NCBI GenBank assembly: GCA_037954235.1
Contig: JBBMOA010000007.1
Span: forward strand, 21,684,457 to 21,748,456
Length of the DNA: 64,000 nt
DNA from: Aulostomus chinensis
Taxonomy: Eukaryota > Chordata > Actinopteri > Syngnathiformes > Aulostomidae
Direction of reading: 5' to 3'
Shown here piece by piece: positions 24,583 through 36,349 of the stretch. Made by a program: the position numbers and the translations under genes. The notes under the pieces were generated by a model. The model was not told the DNA's origin and made no database searches. It saw only the letters and a list, made by a program, of their open reading frames with translations. How positions within the stretch are numbered: position 1 is the first letter of the stretch; every line of letters starts with the position of its first letter.

Positions 24583-27500
24583 CATCCAGGGATGGAAAAA
24601 CAAGGGAAGAGGTTGAGTCGAGAACAGAGAGTTTCTTTCATTTGTCCAGCAAGCAGGTAAAAGGGGAAAAGTGAGATACTTAGGAGCCATGAGATATAAC
24701 TTGTTCCCTCAATTCTGTCTTCTTCTGTCTTCGCAGCTCATTTACACATAGAAGAGAAGTGATAATTAATACATTTATGGCCATTGATTTAATCATGTGA
24801 AAATTATAACTTGAAACACAAAATGTTTCTGTCTCTCTGTGGCCGTTCCAGGGCTCTTTTCTTGTCACTGTAGACAGAGATAATGAAATTTAGAATAAAC
24901 CTGGTGATAATTGTTTCAGAAAAAACTTTTCTTCTTCTTCTTGCAGCAGCAGAGGCAAGGCAGATGGACAAGAGATACGCAGACGGAAAAAGTGTGTATT
25001 TTTTTCCTCAGAGAGGCAAACAAGAGCAAAATCTGACAGCAAGGACCTGTTCTTTATAATTTAGCATTGCCCAACTGTGGTGTTATAGTATCTACTAGTT
25101 CTGAGATGTTTGCATGATATGCACCTGGGGTTTGTGAGAAAATTAATAAAGTGGCGCTTATAATGCATCAGCTTCCCAAATGGGTGTCTAATGGTTTTGA
25201 GTCTTTTCAGGTTAGGCATCAACACTCCACATGTGTATGTGAAGCCGAGGCGTGAGCGGTACATAAGGAACCCAGTGCGGCAGAAGATCCAGCACTTCAA
25301 ACGTTTCATTGAGAATTATCGCCGTCATATTGTCTGCTTTATCGTGATGTATGGCATCACAGCTGGTGTAGCACTGGACAGATGTTACTGTGAGTGAAGT
25401 TCATCCCCTCTCTCCTGTTCTGCTCCATTGATGAAGCAACATCTTCTTCTCTCAACTGACTAAAATGTTGTGTTCAGATTACGGCTTGCAGGACATGTCA
25501 ACAGGAATCCCTGAGACTTCAATCGTGGGCATCATCGTCTCCCGAGGCTCTGCTGCCGCCATCTCTTTTCTATTTCCCTTCATGCTCCTCACGGTGTGTC
25601 GCAACCTTATCACGCTGTGCAGGGAGACCTTCCTGAACCGCTACATCCCCTTTGATGCTGCCATTGACTTCCACCGCTTCATGGCCATGACAGCCATCAT
25701 CCTTTCAAGTTGGTGTATTGTAATGTTTGGCAGTATTACAGCAGAGAGATACTCTATTAAAAATAACCATTTATCAGTTGCTCATAGAAGATATTTTCCC
25801 CCCTGCACGACTTCTTCGTGAATCCCAAACTCATAAAAAGCTAGTCGCATACAAGTTGCTAGCAAGACACTATTGGCATCCCAAGATTAACAACAAAAAA
25901 CTAAACAAAATGTCCATTTCCAAACTCTCAATATTACCCGAGCCTTCTTCATCCAGTCCTGTGATCGATATACTTCACAAGCATTTTGATTTGGGCTAAA
26001 AAAAAAAAAAACCTAAAGAAAACCCGAGCAGTTCCTGTTCTACACTCATGAGCATGACCATGTGCATGTTTGAATTAGCCTCTCATCAAGTTGATATCTT
26101 GCCTCCCTGTTCATGCATCGGCAGAGACACTTGGCCTCTGTGTATATTGGACAAGGAGTACTGTTTAACTTAGTTTTCTGCAGAAATCAAAGTTTTTGTT
26201 GTGGTTAGTATACAACTAAACTAACTAGTAAATAATAAAGAAGACTTGTATGATGCATTTGAGCTTTTACGTGGTTGTTTTGCGTGGCTTTGTTATTGTA
26301 AATCATTGGTCTCCATTAGCTTCCAGCACCAAGTATGTGGCTACCATTATCTGAATTCCTAATTCACCAAGAAGGGGATGACAAAAAAAATAATCATGAA
26401 TTCAACTCATTTAAGAGTGAGCAACTATAAACAAATTATGCATTTTTGATGAAGTATCTCTTTAAGTAGCGATGTTTTTTCATATTGTTCATATTGTGGA
26501 AGCTCACTCTTCATCTTTTCTAGTTGTTCATAGTTTGGGTCATGTGGTCAACATCTACATCTTCTCCATCAGTGACTTCAGTATCCTGTCTTGTCTGTTC
26601 CCAAGAGTTTTTATCAACAATGGGTAATTGAAATACCTCATGTTCCTTTTGCAGCACAGTAATGAATTGTTAAGCTAATTGGGATCTCATTTTAGATCTG
26701 AACTTCCTCTCAAGTGGTCATGGTGGTTTTTTGAAACGATTCCAGGTATTAGAGACTTGCTTAAGACGTTTTTTTTCTCATTTTGTTATATTTTTTGTGA
26801 ACAATGTTCTGCTTTGTCTCCTCCTCAGGAATGACAGGTGTCTTGCTTCTTTTGACTTTTGCATTCATATATGTTTTTGCCTCACACTATTTTCGCCGGA
26901 TTAGTTTTCGTGGATTTTGGATCACACACTACCTCTACATTGTTGTGTACATGCTAGTAAGTACTTTTCTTGACTCTAAAATTCTCTTTGCTGCAATCTA
27001 GATTGCATGGTGAAAGGCACTATTACCAGTGGTGTGATTCTGACTTTGCTCTCATCCAACAGACAGTTATTCATGGCAGTTTTGCACTGCTTCAAAAGCC
27101 TCATTTCTACATCTTCCTCATCCCGCCTGCGACACTCTTCCTGCTGGACAAACTCATCAGCCTGAGCAGGAAGAAGGTGGAGATCCCTGTGGTCAGAGCT
27201 GAGCTGCTGCCTTCAGGTGATGCTTTGTCAGGATATATCGCTACTGCTCTTTTAGTTTTTCTCATCAAGTTGCACTGTTCATCTTCACTTGGGTCATTTG
27301 AGGTTTGTCTTCATTTGAGTTCACACTTCCCTCTGGGTGTGCTACCTGTAGGTGTGACACATCTGGAGTTCAAGAGACCACAGGGCTTTGTCTACCGTTC
27401 AGGCCAGTGGGTCCGCATAGCATGCCTGATGTTGGGCACAGATGAGTACCATCCATTCACGCTGACGTCTGCACCTCATGAAGAGACCCTCAGCTTGCAC

Positions 27501-28859
27501 ATCCGGGCTGTGGGGCCCTGGACCAGCCAGCTCCGAGAGCTCTACACTGAAGAAAATCTGCTTGAGCACAGATCATATCCAAAGGCAGGAGAGAGCCTTA
27601 TTTCATACACCAAATTCATTACGATCTCAGGAAATGGGTCTGATATGAACCCATTCATATTGGAGCATTTCAAAACATTTGTAGTTTATCTTTTATTGTT
27701 TTACTTTCTGTTGCGTTACAAGTTTTGTCTGCAATTCGTTTGACATCTTCCTTTTTTCCAGTGATGGTTACATGAAGCTATAAGATTAAAGCGTATTTAC
27801 TGTGATAAGATGCAATGCGCAGTCTGGGATGAATCCTGATTTTAAAAAAAGCGGGCTATTGGTCTTGATGGTGCTCTGCTGCATGGTTACAAATGTGCAG
27901 TGTTTCCTCCAATTCTCATCCTCAGCTGTACTTGGACGGCCCATTTGGGGAAGGCCATCAGGAATGGACTGACTTTGACGTGTCTGTTCTGGTGGGAGGA
28001 GGAATCGGCGTCACCCCGTTCGCGTCCATCCTGAAAGACTTGGTGTTCAAGTCCTCCATCAAGTCCAAGATTCAATGTAAAAAGGTCATTTGGTCTTAAA
28101 TTCCTCCTTGCATCACGGTTTATTTGTTGTCCACTTCAAACAAACCTGTGCTAACTGATCGGTTGTTTGCAGGTGTACTTCATCTGGGTGACGCGGACGC
28201 AGCATCAGTTTGAGTGGGTGTCAGACATCATCAGGGAGGTGGAGGAGATGGACACATTGGAGCTGGTGTCCGTTCACACTTATATCACTCAGGTGGCTGA
28301 GAAGTTTGACCTGCGCACCACCATGCTGGTGAGAGGACTGAAATGTTGTTTTTGGATAATATATTTTAAGTACATAGTTTGTAATGGTCACCTCGAGGTA
28401 CTGGTTTAAAAAAAACTGTTCCTTTAAACTTTAAAGGAATGATGTTGTGCAATATTGTGTTATATGCTAAGTTAATAGTGTTTAAGACTGGGAACCACAA
28501 ACTGATAACTCACATTGTCACTTGGGAACAGTATGTTTGTGAGCGCCACTTTCAGAAGGTGTGGAACCGCAGTCTCTTCACTGGCCTGAAGTCAGTCACG
28601 CACTTTGGGCGTCCACCCTTCACGTCCTTTTTCAGCTCACTGCAGGATGTTCACCCTGAGGTCAGTCCTGAGCTCAGCCAGTCTGGGACAAACCAGCAAA
28701 TCATTTGAACTTATTTAATCGTATCGTCTCCTTTAGGTGGGAAAATTTGGTGTTTTCAGCTGTGGACCACCTGGACTGACCAAGAATGTGGAGAAAGCTT
28801 GTCAACAGATGAACAAAAGGGATCAGGCTCACTTCATGCATCACTATGAGAACTTCTAG
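15094..28859 (+). CDS. duox: Dual oxidase (DUOX), complete, 33 coding exons
   Basis: DUOX makes extracellular H2O2 from cytosolic NADPH, for thyroid hormone synthesis and mucosal defence. Coding exons: 15094-15160, 15264-15347, 15423-15587, 16582-16769, 16874-17075, 17991-18157, 18591-18654, 19054-19150, 19303-19393, 19981-20083, 20171-20343, 21026-21201, 21355-21473, 21557-21694, 21785-21898, 22201-22403, 22928-23113, 23291-23516, 24060-24153, 24235-24410, 24590-24656, 24947-24991, 25211-25389, 25478-25708, 26524-26623, 26696-26745, 26829-26956, 27063-27216, 27352-27584, 27926-28084, 28173-28328, 28532-28660, 28737-28859. The frame holds throughout: 1528 aa (human DUOX1 1551). Order: signal peptide; peroxidase-like domain to about 570; membrane span near 597-620; EF hands at 833-844 (DKDGNGYLSFQE) and 869-880; ferric-reductase core with H1107, H1121, H1125; FAD motif HPFTLTSAPHE; NADPH motifs GGGIGVTPFASILK and CGPPG; C-terminus HHYENF. 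Intron 29 appears to use a GC donor; the second EF loop is unusual. Confidence 0.96.
15966..15986. repeat. Short perfect inverted repeat in duox intron 3
   Basis: GTTCGAGA (15966-15973) and TCTCGAAC (15979-15986) form an 8-bp stem with a 5-base loop, inside a GC-rich island (about 15880-16005) that contrasts with its AT-rich surroundings. Function unknown. Confidence 0.5.
17140..17440. repeat. Degenerate GAACGTT-rich repeat, duox intron 5
   Basis: The stretch repeats variants of AGAACGTT, AATGTTCC and GAAAGT. It resembles the GAACGTTC-type degenerate satellites seen in fish introns. No coding sequence. Confidence 0.3.
18677..18746 (+). repeat. (TG)n tract just after duox exon 7 donor
   Basis: A TG microsatellite starts about 22 bases downstream of the 5' splice site that ends at 18654. 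Confidence 0.95.
20391..20478 (+). repeat. (CA)n tract after duox exon 11 donor
   Basis: A perfect CA array of 44 units begins 47 bases after the exon 11 donor (exon end 20343). Confidence 0.97.
23800..23920. repeat. Relic of a dispersed teleost repeat, duox intron 18
   Basis: The phrase CATCAAGTTTGGTGAAAATT followed by TTGCTGACAAGCAAAC matches a pattern I recognise from a very common fish interspersed repeat. A shorter piece (GCATAATCCTGCAGACAAAC, about 5857-5878) occurs in apba2 intron 1. No ends are identifiable. Confidence 0.35.
24474..24579 (+). repeat. (TG/CG)n tract abutting duox exon 21 acceptor
   Basis: The GT-rich array runs to within about 10 bases of the 3' splice site TGCATCCAG (exon start 24590), occupying the place of a normal polypyrimidine tract. 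Confidence 0.95.
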
Positions 28860-29240
28860 CATGTCCTGAACTTAATAATCCCTGAAGAAACAAGGAGGCA
28901 TTTTGAGTTGCAAGCTACTACAAAGAAATACCCATGAAAGTTTTGATTTTGAGTAATAAAATGAAGCTAAACATATTTGCGGCCTCTTGATCATCCATAC
29001 TTTGATTTTGAATATTATTTTTAAATGAACTTGAATCAGTTGATGTGTTTCATTAATACAATATTAATATTACTACTTATCTTTTACAATTATTGTTGTA
29101 ATCTTGTGTGCGTGCATGTGCATCATTTGAGTTTTTTTCTCCTCAACTTCAAGATGCAACTGAGAAAGTGTTCTCTTTCTGTAACGATCGAGTAGAGTGA
29201 TTCATTTCTGATGCAAATAAATTTACATTTTCAAATAGAA
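28860..29240 (+). other. duox: duox 3' UTR
   Basis: After the stop at 28857-28859 the sequence is AT-rich. It has two AATAAA polyadenylation signals, at 28955-28960 and 29216-29221, giving a short or a slightly longer 3' UTR. Confidence 0.65.
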
Positions 29241-30179
29241 TCAGTCTCAGTGTCATGTCAGAGGGAAGCATTCCTGAAACACTGTAAGTGTCAGCGTAAA
29301 TACAACAGGAGGTTCAAAAGCTTTCAATGAGATTATGTAAGGACTTGTGGGATTTTGTGTGGTGGAGTTTCTCTAAATTATGCTGTTGGCTCTTTATAAG
29401 GACAACTGGGAACTCAGGCAAATTCAGCTTGAATAAACCCAAACTTCTAAATTTGATTTGTTGGTTGAGTGATAAGCCAGAAACACCCAGCAGAAGAATA
29501 ACAAGTAATAAACCAAGGAACTTGATGACTTGTTTGCGCATAAATTATCATTTATTTGTTCTGTTCTGGGCTCAGATCACATGAGATGCATTTCATGTGT
29601 TGGGATGGTGTAAGGAAGTTATATGCAGGGATTTAATGGACTGAATCAATATAATGGAGTTTTTTTTATCGACCTTTCTAGAGAATAACAATTAAAAAAA
29701 ACCTCTGAAGAAAGATGTATAGTCTTGCAAAAGCGTCCATGACCAAAATGAACAGGACACAAAACCTCTAGTGGCTCCACGGGCGCAGTGAGGCACACCA
29801 ATTTACAAAAATTACAATCACATCAGTTGAAATAATAATACTTAGTACAGCGTCTCTCACAGAAATAAAATTCACAAAGTGCTTCACCAATAAAAGGTTA
29901 CGAATGAAGCAAGACAATAATAGCTACTAATAAATACATACAATACTATATGTATGACTACTCATAGAGTACCAGCAAATAAAATATAAATAACAATGAC
30001 GTGCGCTAGCGCATTAATGCTGCTGGATACAGCAGACAGGAGAGACTTCAACTAGAAAAGTGGGGCTTCCCTTGCAAATGCACATTCACCTTTAGTCTTT
30101 AAATGAGATGGAGAGACAATCAATAGGTTCTGGTCAGAGGACCCGAGTGTGACTGCAGCACATCTGAGATGTACACTGG

Positions 30180-30330
30180 GGGCTGCCCCTGCAGGGCTCT
30201 TCAAGTCATTAGAGGGACTTTAAAATCCATCCTGTAACAGATGGGAGACCAGCACAAAGACCTTATAATCAGTATGATGTGAGACGTTCCCCCGGACCTG
30301 GTCAGAAGCATTGCAGCAGCACTAACTGCA
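30180..30330. repeat. Fragment of a dispersed teleost repeat
   Basis: The run AAAATCCATCCTGTAACAGA, then GGGAGACCAGCACAAAGACC, then CCTGGTCAGAAGCATTGCAG resembles a non-coding repeat common in fish genomes, in which the same phrase order recurs. This is recalled similarity, not computed. Confidence 0.4.
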
Positions 30331-31467
30331 GGCAGTTTAAGAACATCTTCAGTCAGGTGAACACTGAGTTGCAACGGCCCAGGCGGAATGATATGAAGGC
30401 ATTAGTGGTCATTTCTTGTTGTGGTTGTGACATAACCAATCTGAAATTTGCAATTTAACTTACATGACAAAAACAGGTATGAGTCAGTAGTTTATTATAT
30501 CGATCAAAGTTCGAACAAACAGCTGAGGAAATGGACAAAGTCTTGTCTTGCAAGTCTCACAATCCTGGTTCTGTCAGGACGGTGTCACGCGGGGTGCAAG
30601 GAAGTACCTGCCACCTCCCAAACCTCATCATCATGAGGGATAAAAGTAGAAATTCATGACATATCACAGTTCTTGCTAAACTCTCTCTTACAAACAACAC
30701 TTTGGTCTCAGAATTAATTAACAGTTAACATAAGCGTTTCTTTTTTTTGTTTTACTTCTATATTGATTAAACAGAAGTAACAAGTCTTTACTCAATAGCT
30801 ATAGTTTTTGGGAGATTGTATCAATTTTCTGACAGAGCTCATCTCTGGACCAAGGCATAATTTTCCGTGTGACCTCTGACACAAAAACATGAGCTATTTC
30901 ATCATCTTATAGCAAACCACAGATTTTTATGCCTGAGAATGCAACCCTCCAGCTTTCAGTCTCCATCAATTCACTTGCAATACTCATCAAGCAAAAAATG
31001 AGATAAGAAGCTTTGATTTAATTCCCAAAGCAAATAAAAAACATCCTTTTACTATAGTCTCTAGGAGCTGACCCTGGTAATAAAGAGGTAACCACAAATT
31101 GGGAACAATGACTTTTAGCAAACCACGGGAATCTGTTTCACAACCAAGTTCAACGTCCGTGACTTTGCAAATTTGATGAGATTAATCTGATGGAATCTGG
31201 AGGGTAGATGCGCTAAAGGCTTTCCCTCACTGCTGCACAGATTATTCACATTCATTTATCAAACGTATAGTTTTGCAAAAATGAATGATTTCGTTTTTTT
31301 TTTCCAGTTTCCAGTTTTTTTGAGCTCCTCCAAGCAAACAAACACACACCAATGTGCCCATCCAACTCAACCAAACATAAATTGATCTTAAATTGAACTG
31401 AAGAAACAATCAAAGCCTTTTTATGATTTTTTAAAATCTTTTTTGATTTCTGGAAATCATCTAGCAG

Positions 31468-31469
<2 letters not shown>

Positions 31470-31562
<93 letters not shown>

Positions 31563-31660
31563 GTATATATACACAGTATATATACACATACAGTATATAT
31601 ATATACAGTATATATATATATACTGTATATATATACTGTATGTGTATATATATATATACA

Positions 31661-31696
<36 letters not shown>

Positions 31697-31787
31697 TGTA
31701 TATATATATACTGTATGTGTATATATATATATATATACAGTATATATATATACTGTATATATATATATTTATACACACACACACACA
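31470..31787. repeat. (TA)n array with TATACTGTATATA palindromes
   Basis: About 85 bases of perfect TA are followed by about 220 bases of TA interrupted by CACAGTA/TACTGTA units in both orientations. These form many overlapping palindromes, with TACACACACACACACAG at the right end. Open frames through it are low-complexity artefacts. Confidence 0.95.
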
Positions 31788-32816
31788 GAGTTTTCTGTCA
31801 GTGACATTTCTCTGTTAAGGTAGTGAAGGTTTAGTTATTCTTTGTGGTTTGCTGTCTGCTCTTCGTTCCTCACAGTTCTGTTCACTTGGATGTCTCCGTG
31901 TATCTGAAGCCGACTGGTGGTACGTTGTTTCACTGTTAAACACACGTGCTGTTTAACTAGCACTCACTGATCAAATGGCACCCTCTCCTGGTATGCTGTC
32001 CTCTGTCCTCCAGTGGTGAAGCTGATGTGTTATTCAAGGTCATGTTGGTTTGTGCTGTGTTACATTTTTATAGATTTTGACTGCATTGAGTTCCCCTTTA
32101 AACGCCCTTCTTCTGTTCCATTATGTGTCAGTGCTTCTTGTCAACGCAGGCCTGACACCTCATCTCAAAGGGTCAATGCCGATGAAAGAGTTTTCTTTTG
32201 ATCAGTAGATTACTGAGTAGCACCAGCAGAGGAGCTGGAAGCAGGGGTGTTCATAATATTGGACCTCATTACTGACGCCTTTGGAGTACAGGGCCCTTGG
32301 ACCACCCCGGGCTCCCACCCCACCCCACCTCCTGTGCCCTTGCCTGGAGGTTAAGTGCCTTACCGAGGGGCAACTTAAAAAAACTCATTAATTTACGCAG
32401 ATTTGACATGACGTGGGAGGTTTGTACCTCATAAGCCTTAGTTTTTGCCTCATCAGCATTTCCTAAAACAAGCATGGAGGCTGTCATGGTTAAAATATCC
32501 TCGAGGAACTAATGGAACTTAGACACACTATTAATTAAAAGCCAACGATGATTAAACGGCCACTTAAGTAGCTACAAATATTTGAACTCAAAAGAACAGA
32601 CATAATAAAGTAAAATATGTCGAGGATGTCTGCTCAGCGGTGAGCCGTTAGCATTGGTTATTTAAGAGTCTGGTAATCTTCTTAGTGTCAGTAAGTACCC
32701 AGCTAGAAATCAGCCACTGTCCAGATTGTCTCTTCCTGCCCCAGATAAACGACTCAGACAACAACAGAGTGAGGCTGAGGGGAATGTCTGGCATGGTAGC
32801 TCCCCTGGCATGAAAT

Positions 32817-33252
32817 ATGCACCTCCCTTCCTTTGGGAACTGTGTTGACACAGCCGTGGAAGAGGTTCTGGTGGGTCTCCTTAACTTGAAGATGTTTGGC
32901 AGCGGTACGAAGAGGTGGTTTGTGAGGAAGCAGAAGAGGCAGCAGCAAAGGTCCGGCAGAAGACCGTGCACCAGGAAGAAAAAGAGATGGGCTGCAAAAC
33001 TCCTCAAACAGCACCGACAAAAACTGCTGAATGAGCTGGATGTCAACATGGTGCTTCCCTACTTGGTGTATGATAAGGTTTTCTCACTCGGGGAGTATAA
33101 GGAAATATTGGGACAAGAGTCCAACAAGAAGCGGACAGAGATATTCTTGGACCATCTGTCATCCAAGGGTCCTGCTGCATTCTGTTCATTCTGCTCTGTT
33201 TTGGAGGAAGTTTGCCCCCACCTGCTAACCTGCTTCCTGTTGGATGAAGAAG
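32817..33252 (+). CDS. tjp1: CARD-encoding 5' exon of the tjp1-like gene
   Basis: The exon opens after a stop at 32811-32813. Met codons lie at 32817 and 32892, the latter with A at -3. It ends in phase 1 at GAAGAAG|GTAGAG. From 32892 it encodes about 120 residues: a very basic leader (RKQKR, then TRKKKRW), then a helical, leucine-patterned module at about 36-118 (LLNELDVNMVLPYLVYDKVF ... CSVLEEVCPHLLTCFLLD). Its length and hydrophobic spacing resemble the CARD folds of MAGUK proteins such as DLG5 and the CARMA family. It splices in phase to 33825-33936. That CARD assignment rests on pattern, not on a search. The link to tjp1 is inferred from splice phase and neighbourhood; human ZO-1 as usually annotated has no CARD. 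The alternative is a separate CARD gene whose 3' exons lie beyond 64 kb. Which Met is used is unclear. Confidence 0.55.
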
Positions 33253-33714
33253 GTAGAGCCACGAATTAGCCTCTAATTACACCAGCTGCAAACAAGCACA
33301 AACACAAACTAAGGTCCTAGCGAGCGGTGTGCTGCTGCACTAATGTGCATTCAAGTCCCAGCTCATTGATCAGTAACTTTCTACTTATTTCTCTGATATT
33401 GTCATTCACCTCGTATCGCGTTTGATTTTGCAAGAAATATACAACAAACAAAAACAATTGAGAGGGGAAACAAGTTTGCAGTAAGCCAGCGCCACAGACT
33501 AAGAGCCAGCAAAAATAGCCTCTTAAATCAGGATGGCTGAGGGGATTACTGAGCCTCCGGCACTCCTAACTGGCCACTGACAACATATGGCCTCAATGTG
33601 GCTGCGGTCTACAGGGTCTTTGCACTACTCCAAAACAATTTACTTACATAATAATGAGTAACCTCAAGAAAACGCATTTACAGCTCAGTGAATGTCTGTT
33701 TTATCTAATGACCC

Positions 33715-33730
33715 CAGAGAGAGAGAGAGG

Positions 33731-33761
<31 letters not shown>

Positions 33762-33770
33762 GAAGAAGAG
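33715..33770 (+). repeat. (GA)n microsatellite
   Basis: An imperfect GA array lies about 55 bases upstream of the 3' splice site for the exon at 33825. Confidence 0.95.
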
Positions 33771-33824
33771 GTATACATTAGCAGCACTATTTAAAGTGGC
33801 TGATGTATCACTTTGCTTCTACAG

Positions 33825-33936
33825 ATGGTGGACCAGGACGGGGCAAGAAAGGGGGGCTCCCTGTTCCCCCCAAAAGTCCAGGAGAGCCTCCTCTGTGCTC
33901 CCCTCCCATGTACACTGACCCTGTGTTTGACTCCAG
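33825..33936 (+). CDS. tjp1: Second exon of the CARD form, proline-rich linker
   Basis: It lies between TTCTACAG and AG|GTAAGA. Entering in phase 1 from the CARD exon, it reads about 37 residues: a glycine/lysine start (GGPGRGKKGG) and then a proline-rich stretch (LPVPPKSPGEPPLCSPPMYT) that ends DPVFDS plus AG. The phase-2 end matches the acceptor at 54869: AG|G gives Arg, then IHPSPTAGS. Proline-rich linkers after a CARD are plausible for scaffold proteins. Frame continuity across two junctions supports a real exon. Confidence 0.6.
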
Positions 33937-35153
33937 GTAAGAATTCCACTTCCTATCATGCTGATGATGCTGGCATGGAAGCTTTGTATCTATTTTGCTT
34001 TCATTTCTGCTAATGGATTAAATTATGTCCTGCAAATGGATAAAACAATGTTCTCATAATGCTACATCACGTCAGATAAGCCGGGCGGTCTATTTTAGAG
34101 TGCTGAGCGGACATGCACTTGTGTTTGTTTTGTTTTCTGTTTTTTCTTTTGCTGACATCTTTAAAAGTTTTTTTTTTTTGGTTTGTTTTAAAGCCCTTGA
34201 CTCTCACACAATGATGATCGCTGCTTGGCTCTGATCATTCTTCAGATGCAAATGGTGTTTTGATATGACAACAAGAGCCTGGCAGACAATTCATTTGGGG
34301 TTTTTTTTATTGTTATTTCATCTCACACGAAAGGAATATTGTCGTCGCAGCTGTTCTTTTTAATTATTGTGACTAGAGATGAAGCAGGAGGCCTTCCCCG
34401 CAGTTCACAGTACACCATGTTTGGTCTCTTCTTTTAGACCAATCGTGTTATGTTTTCAAAATTCTGATGGGCAACATATTGACGGAAAAACCTGAATAAA
34501 TGTGTGGGGAAACCTGATCAGTAGTGTGACATCAGACAGGCACTCGAGCTGTACTTTCATCTACTAATCACCAAATCTGGCAGTTTATTTAAATTGCAGG
34601 AATTACCCATCACTCCCTCTGCCTGCTTATTTATCATTCAGCTGCAGGACTCCAACATGAGGTTTTAAGATATTTGCTCATCGCTCCCTATTATCATGAT
34701 GTAAAAACTCAGGCAGGAATTGAAGAGTTCAGAGTCAAGATCCAAAACTCTGAATACATTCTGCTTTTGTAAGAACAAATATTTCAATGCAGACGCTTCC
34801 ACACCGAGGGGTCACCAAGTTCAATGAAAGTTACGACTCATAACGCTGTAGCCTTTGCATTAAACAACCCTAAACCCAGTTATACACCTAATCTGGACCA
34901 TGGAATACTCTATACTTGTGTGTTTTATTACTTTTCACCAATCTATGTTCATATATTTATATATATGTCTGTATAACACACTGCTGTTGAGTCACAATAT
35001 TCAACTGAAATGATAAAATAAGCAGAATAAAATGACATCTGCTGAGCTTTTATTTGCTACAACAGAGAACTGCATGCTGGCGCCAAGTCCTTCGAGGCTG
35101 CTTTTGTCACTGTGTGTCAGTCCTTGTGAATGCGTCATGACTGAGTGGTGGTG

Positions 35154-35158
<5 letters not shown>

Positions 35159-35224
<66 letters not shown>
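35159..35224 (+). repeat. (TG)n microsatellite
   Basis: A perfect TG array about 365 bases upstream of the alternative first exon at 35589. Confidence 0.97.
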
Positions 35225-35226
<2 letters not shown>

Positions 35227-35459
35227 CCCTGGAGAGTAGCCCAGCTAAAACAGCAGGGGGAGGGGACTGTTGAGAGTGTGTGTATATATGGTAGTGAGGT
35301 AGCGTGAGTTGGTGGGGGTGTTGGGGGTTGCTTGGTTGTGGTGCCTGAAGTTACGGGGACGGACAAGCTGATATGCTCCCCAGACCGTTAAGGAGGCCTC
35401 TTTAATATATGACAGCTAAGTCAGCATGCCGACATCCCAGTGGTCTGGCCCTGAGCACT

Positions 35460-35480
35460 GACACACACACACGCACGCGT

Positions 35481-35531
<51 letters not shown>
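35460..35531 (+). repeat. (CA)n microsatellite in candidate 5' UTR
   Basis: A CA array with a central GCACGCGTGC interruption lies 58 bases upstream of the ATG at 35589, so it may be transcribed as 5' UTR. Together with the TG array at 35159 it gives potential TG/CA pairing across about 230 bases. Confidence 0.95.
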
Positions 35532-35535
<4 letters not shown>

Positions 35536-35588
35536 CACGCTGACAGACCAACACACACAACATCGCACTAAAGCAGCACACAGCCAGA

Positions 35589-35635
35589 ATGGTCACAGAG
35601 CCACCACAAGAGATGCAGACCGCTAACCAGGCAAT
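35589..35635 (+). CDS. tjp1: Candidate alternative first coding exon (MVTEPPQEMQ start)
   Basis: ATG at 35589 has a good context (A at -3, G at +4). It is followed by 15 codons (MVTEPPQEMQTANQA) and a strong donor AAT|GTAAGT. The end phase is 2: AT|G would give Met on joining the acceptor at 54869, continuing MIHPSPTAGS. Neither neighbour has another obvious exon to splice to. Too short to judge by codon use; the case rests on start context, donor strength and phase match. Confidence 0.4.
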
Positions 35636-36349
35636 GTAAGTCCTCTTGAGATTTCATTTTTGGGGTCAAATACTTGACATGTACATGTACCAAAAAAACT
35701 CCAGCTATATGTGGCGATGCATCTCTCACATATAACTGCGGCCGGTTAGAAGACAGCGGAGGATTGTGCTGCTTGTGTTGCGTTTCTCCTTGAAATCCTT
35801 TTGTTTCCTCTGTTAATTCAAGCTGATTTAGAGTGTGTGAGTCAAGTGTCATGTGAGGTTGACTGCATGTATATGTACATGAAAACGGCGTAATCATTTG
35901 TTTATTCAATCTTAGTAGAAGTAGGACAGAAAGTGCCTCAGGTCATAGAGGCTTGGCTTCAGAATTCGTGAGTGAAGCATGTCTGCAGCCATCCCAGCTA
36001 ACAGTGGATGCTGCCACAACACTGGCTAACTACCTACTGTTGCTAGTGGTTGTAGAAAAGGTTTCAGTCGGACATTTAAAGAATGGTCTGAAGATGGTTA
36101 TGGTTTCAAATGGTGTTGCTATAAGGATGCATTTTCATAATCTTTTTGAATTTATGGGATGTTGTTGAATTTTTGCTAAATAAACATTCAATAATCTGTC
36201 GAATCAAAACATTTTCACAGCGTTTGCAGACAATTTCATTCCTATTCTTGGGAGAACTTTCTAAGAACAAATACAAAATTTCCTGCCGAAAACATTACTA
36301 GAATATCAGCCCTCGTTCATAAAATGTTCTAATGTACAAACTTCTTTAT

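Larger units (their letters stand above)
29241..32816. other. Intergenic DNA between duox and the tjp1-like gene
   Basis: No supported gene. It holds a dispersed-repeat fragment (about 30180-30330), a TA-rich palindromic array (31470-31780), and otherwise AT-rich unique sequence. Any distal promoter of the downstream CARD-encoding exon should lie in the right part. Confidence 0.55.

Noticed and set aside
31252..31823. Tyr/Ile-rich frames on both strands
   Set aside because: They are the TA array read in frame, not protein.
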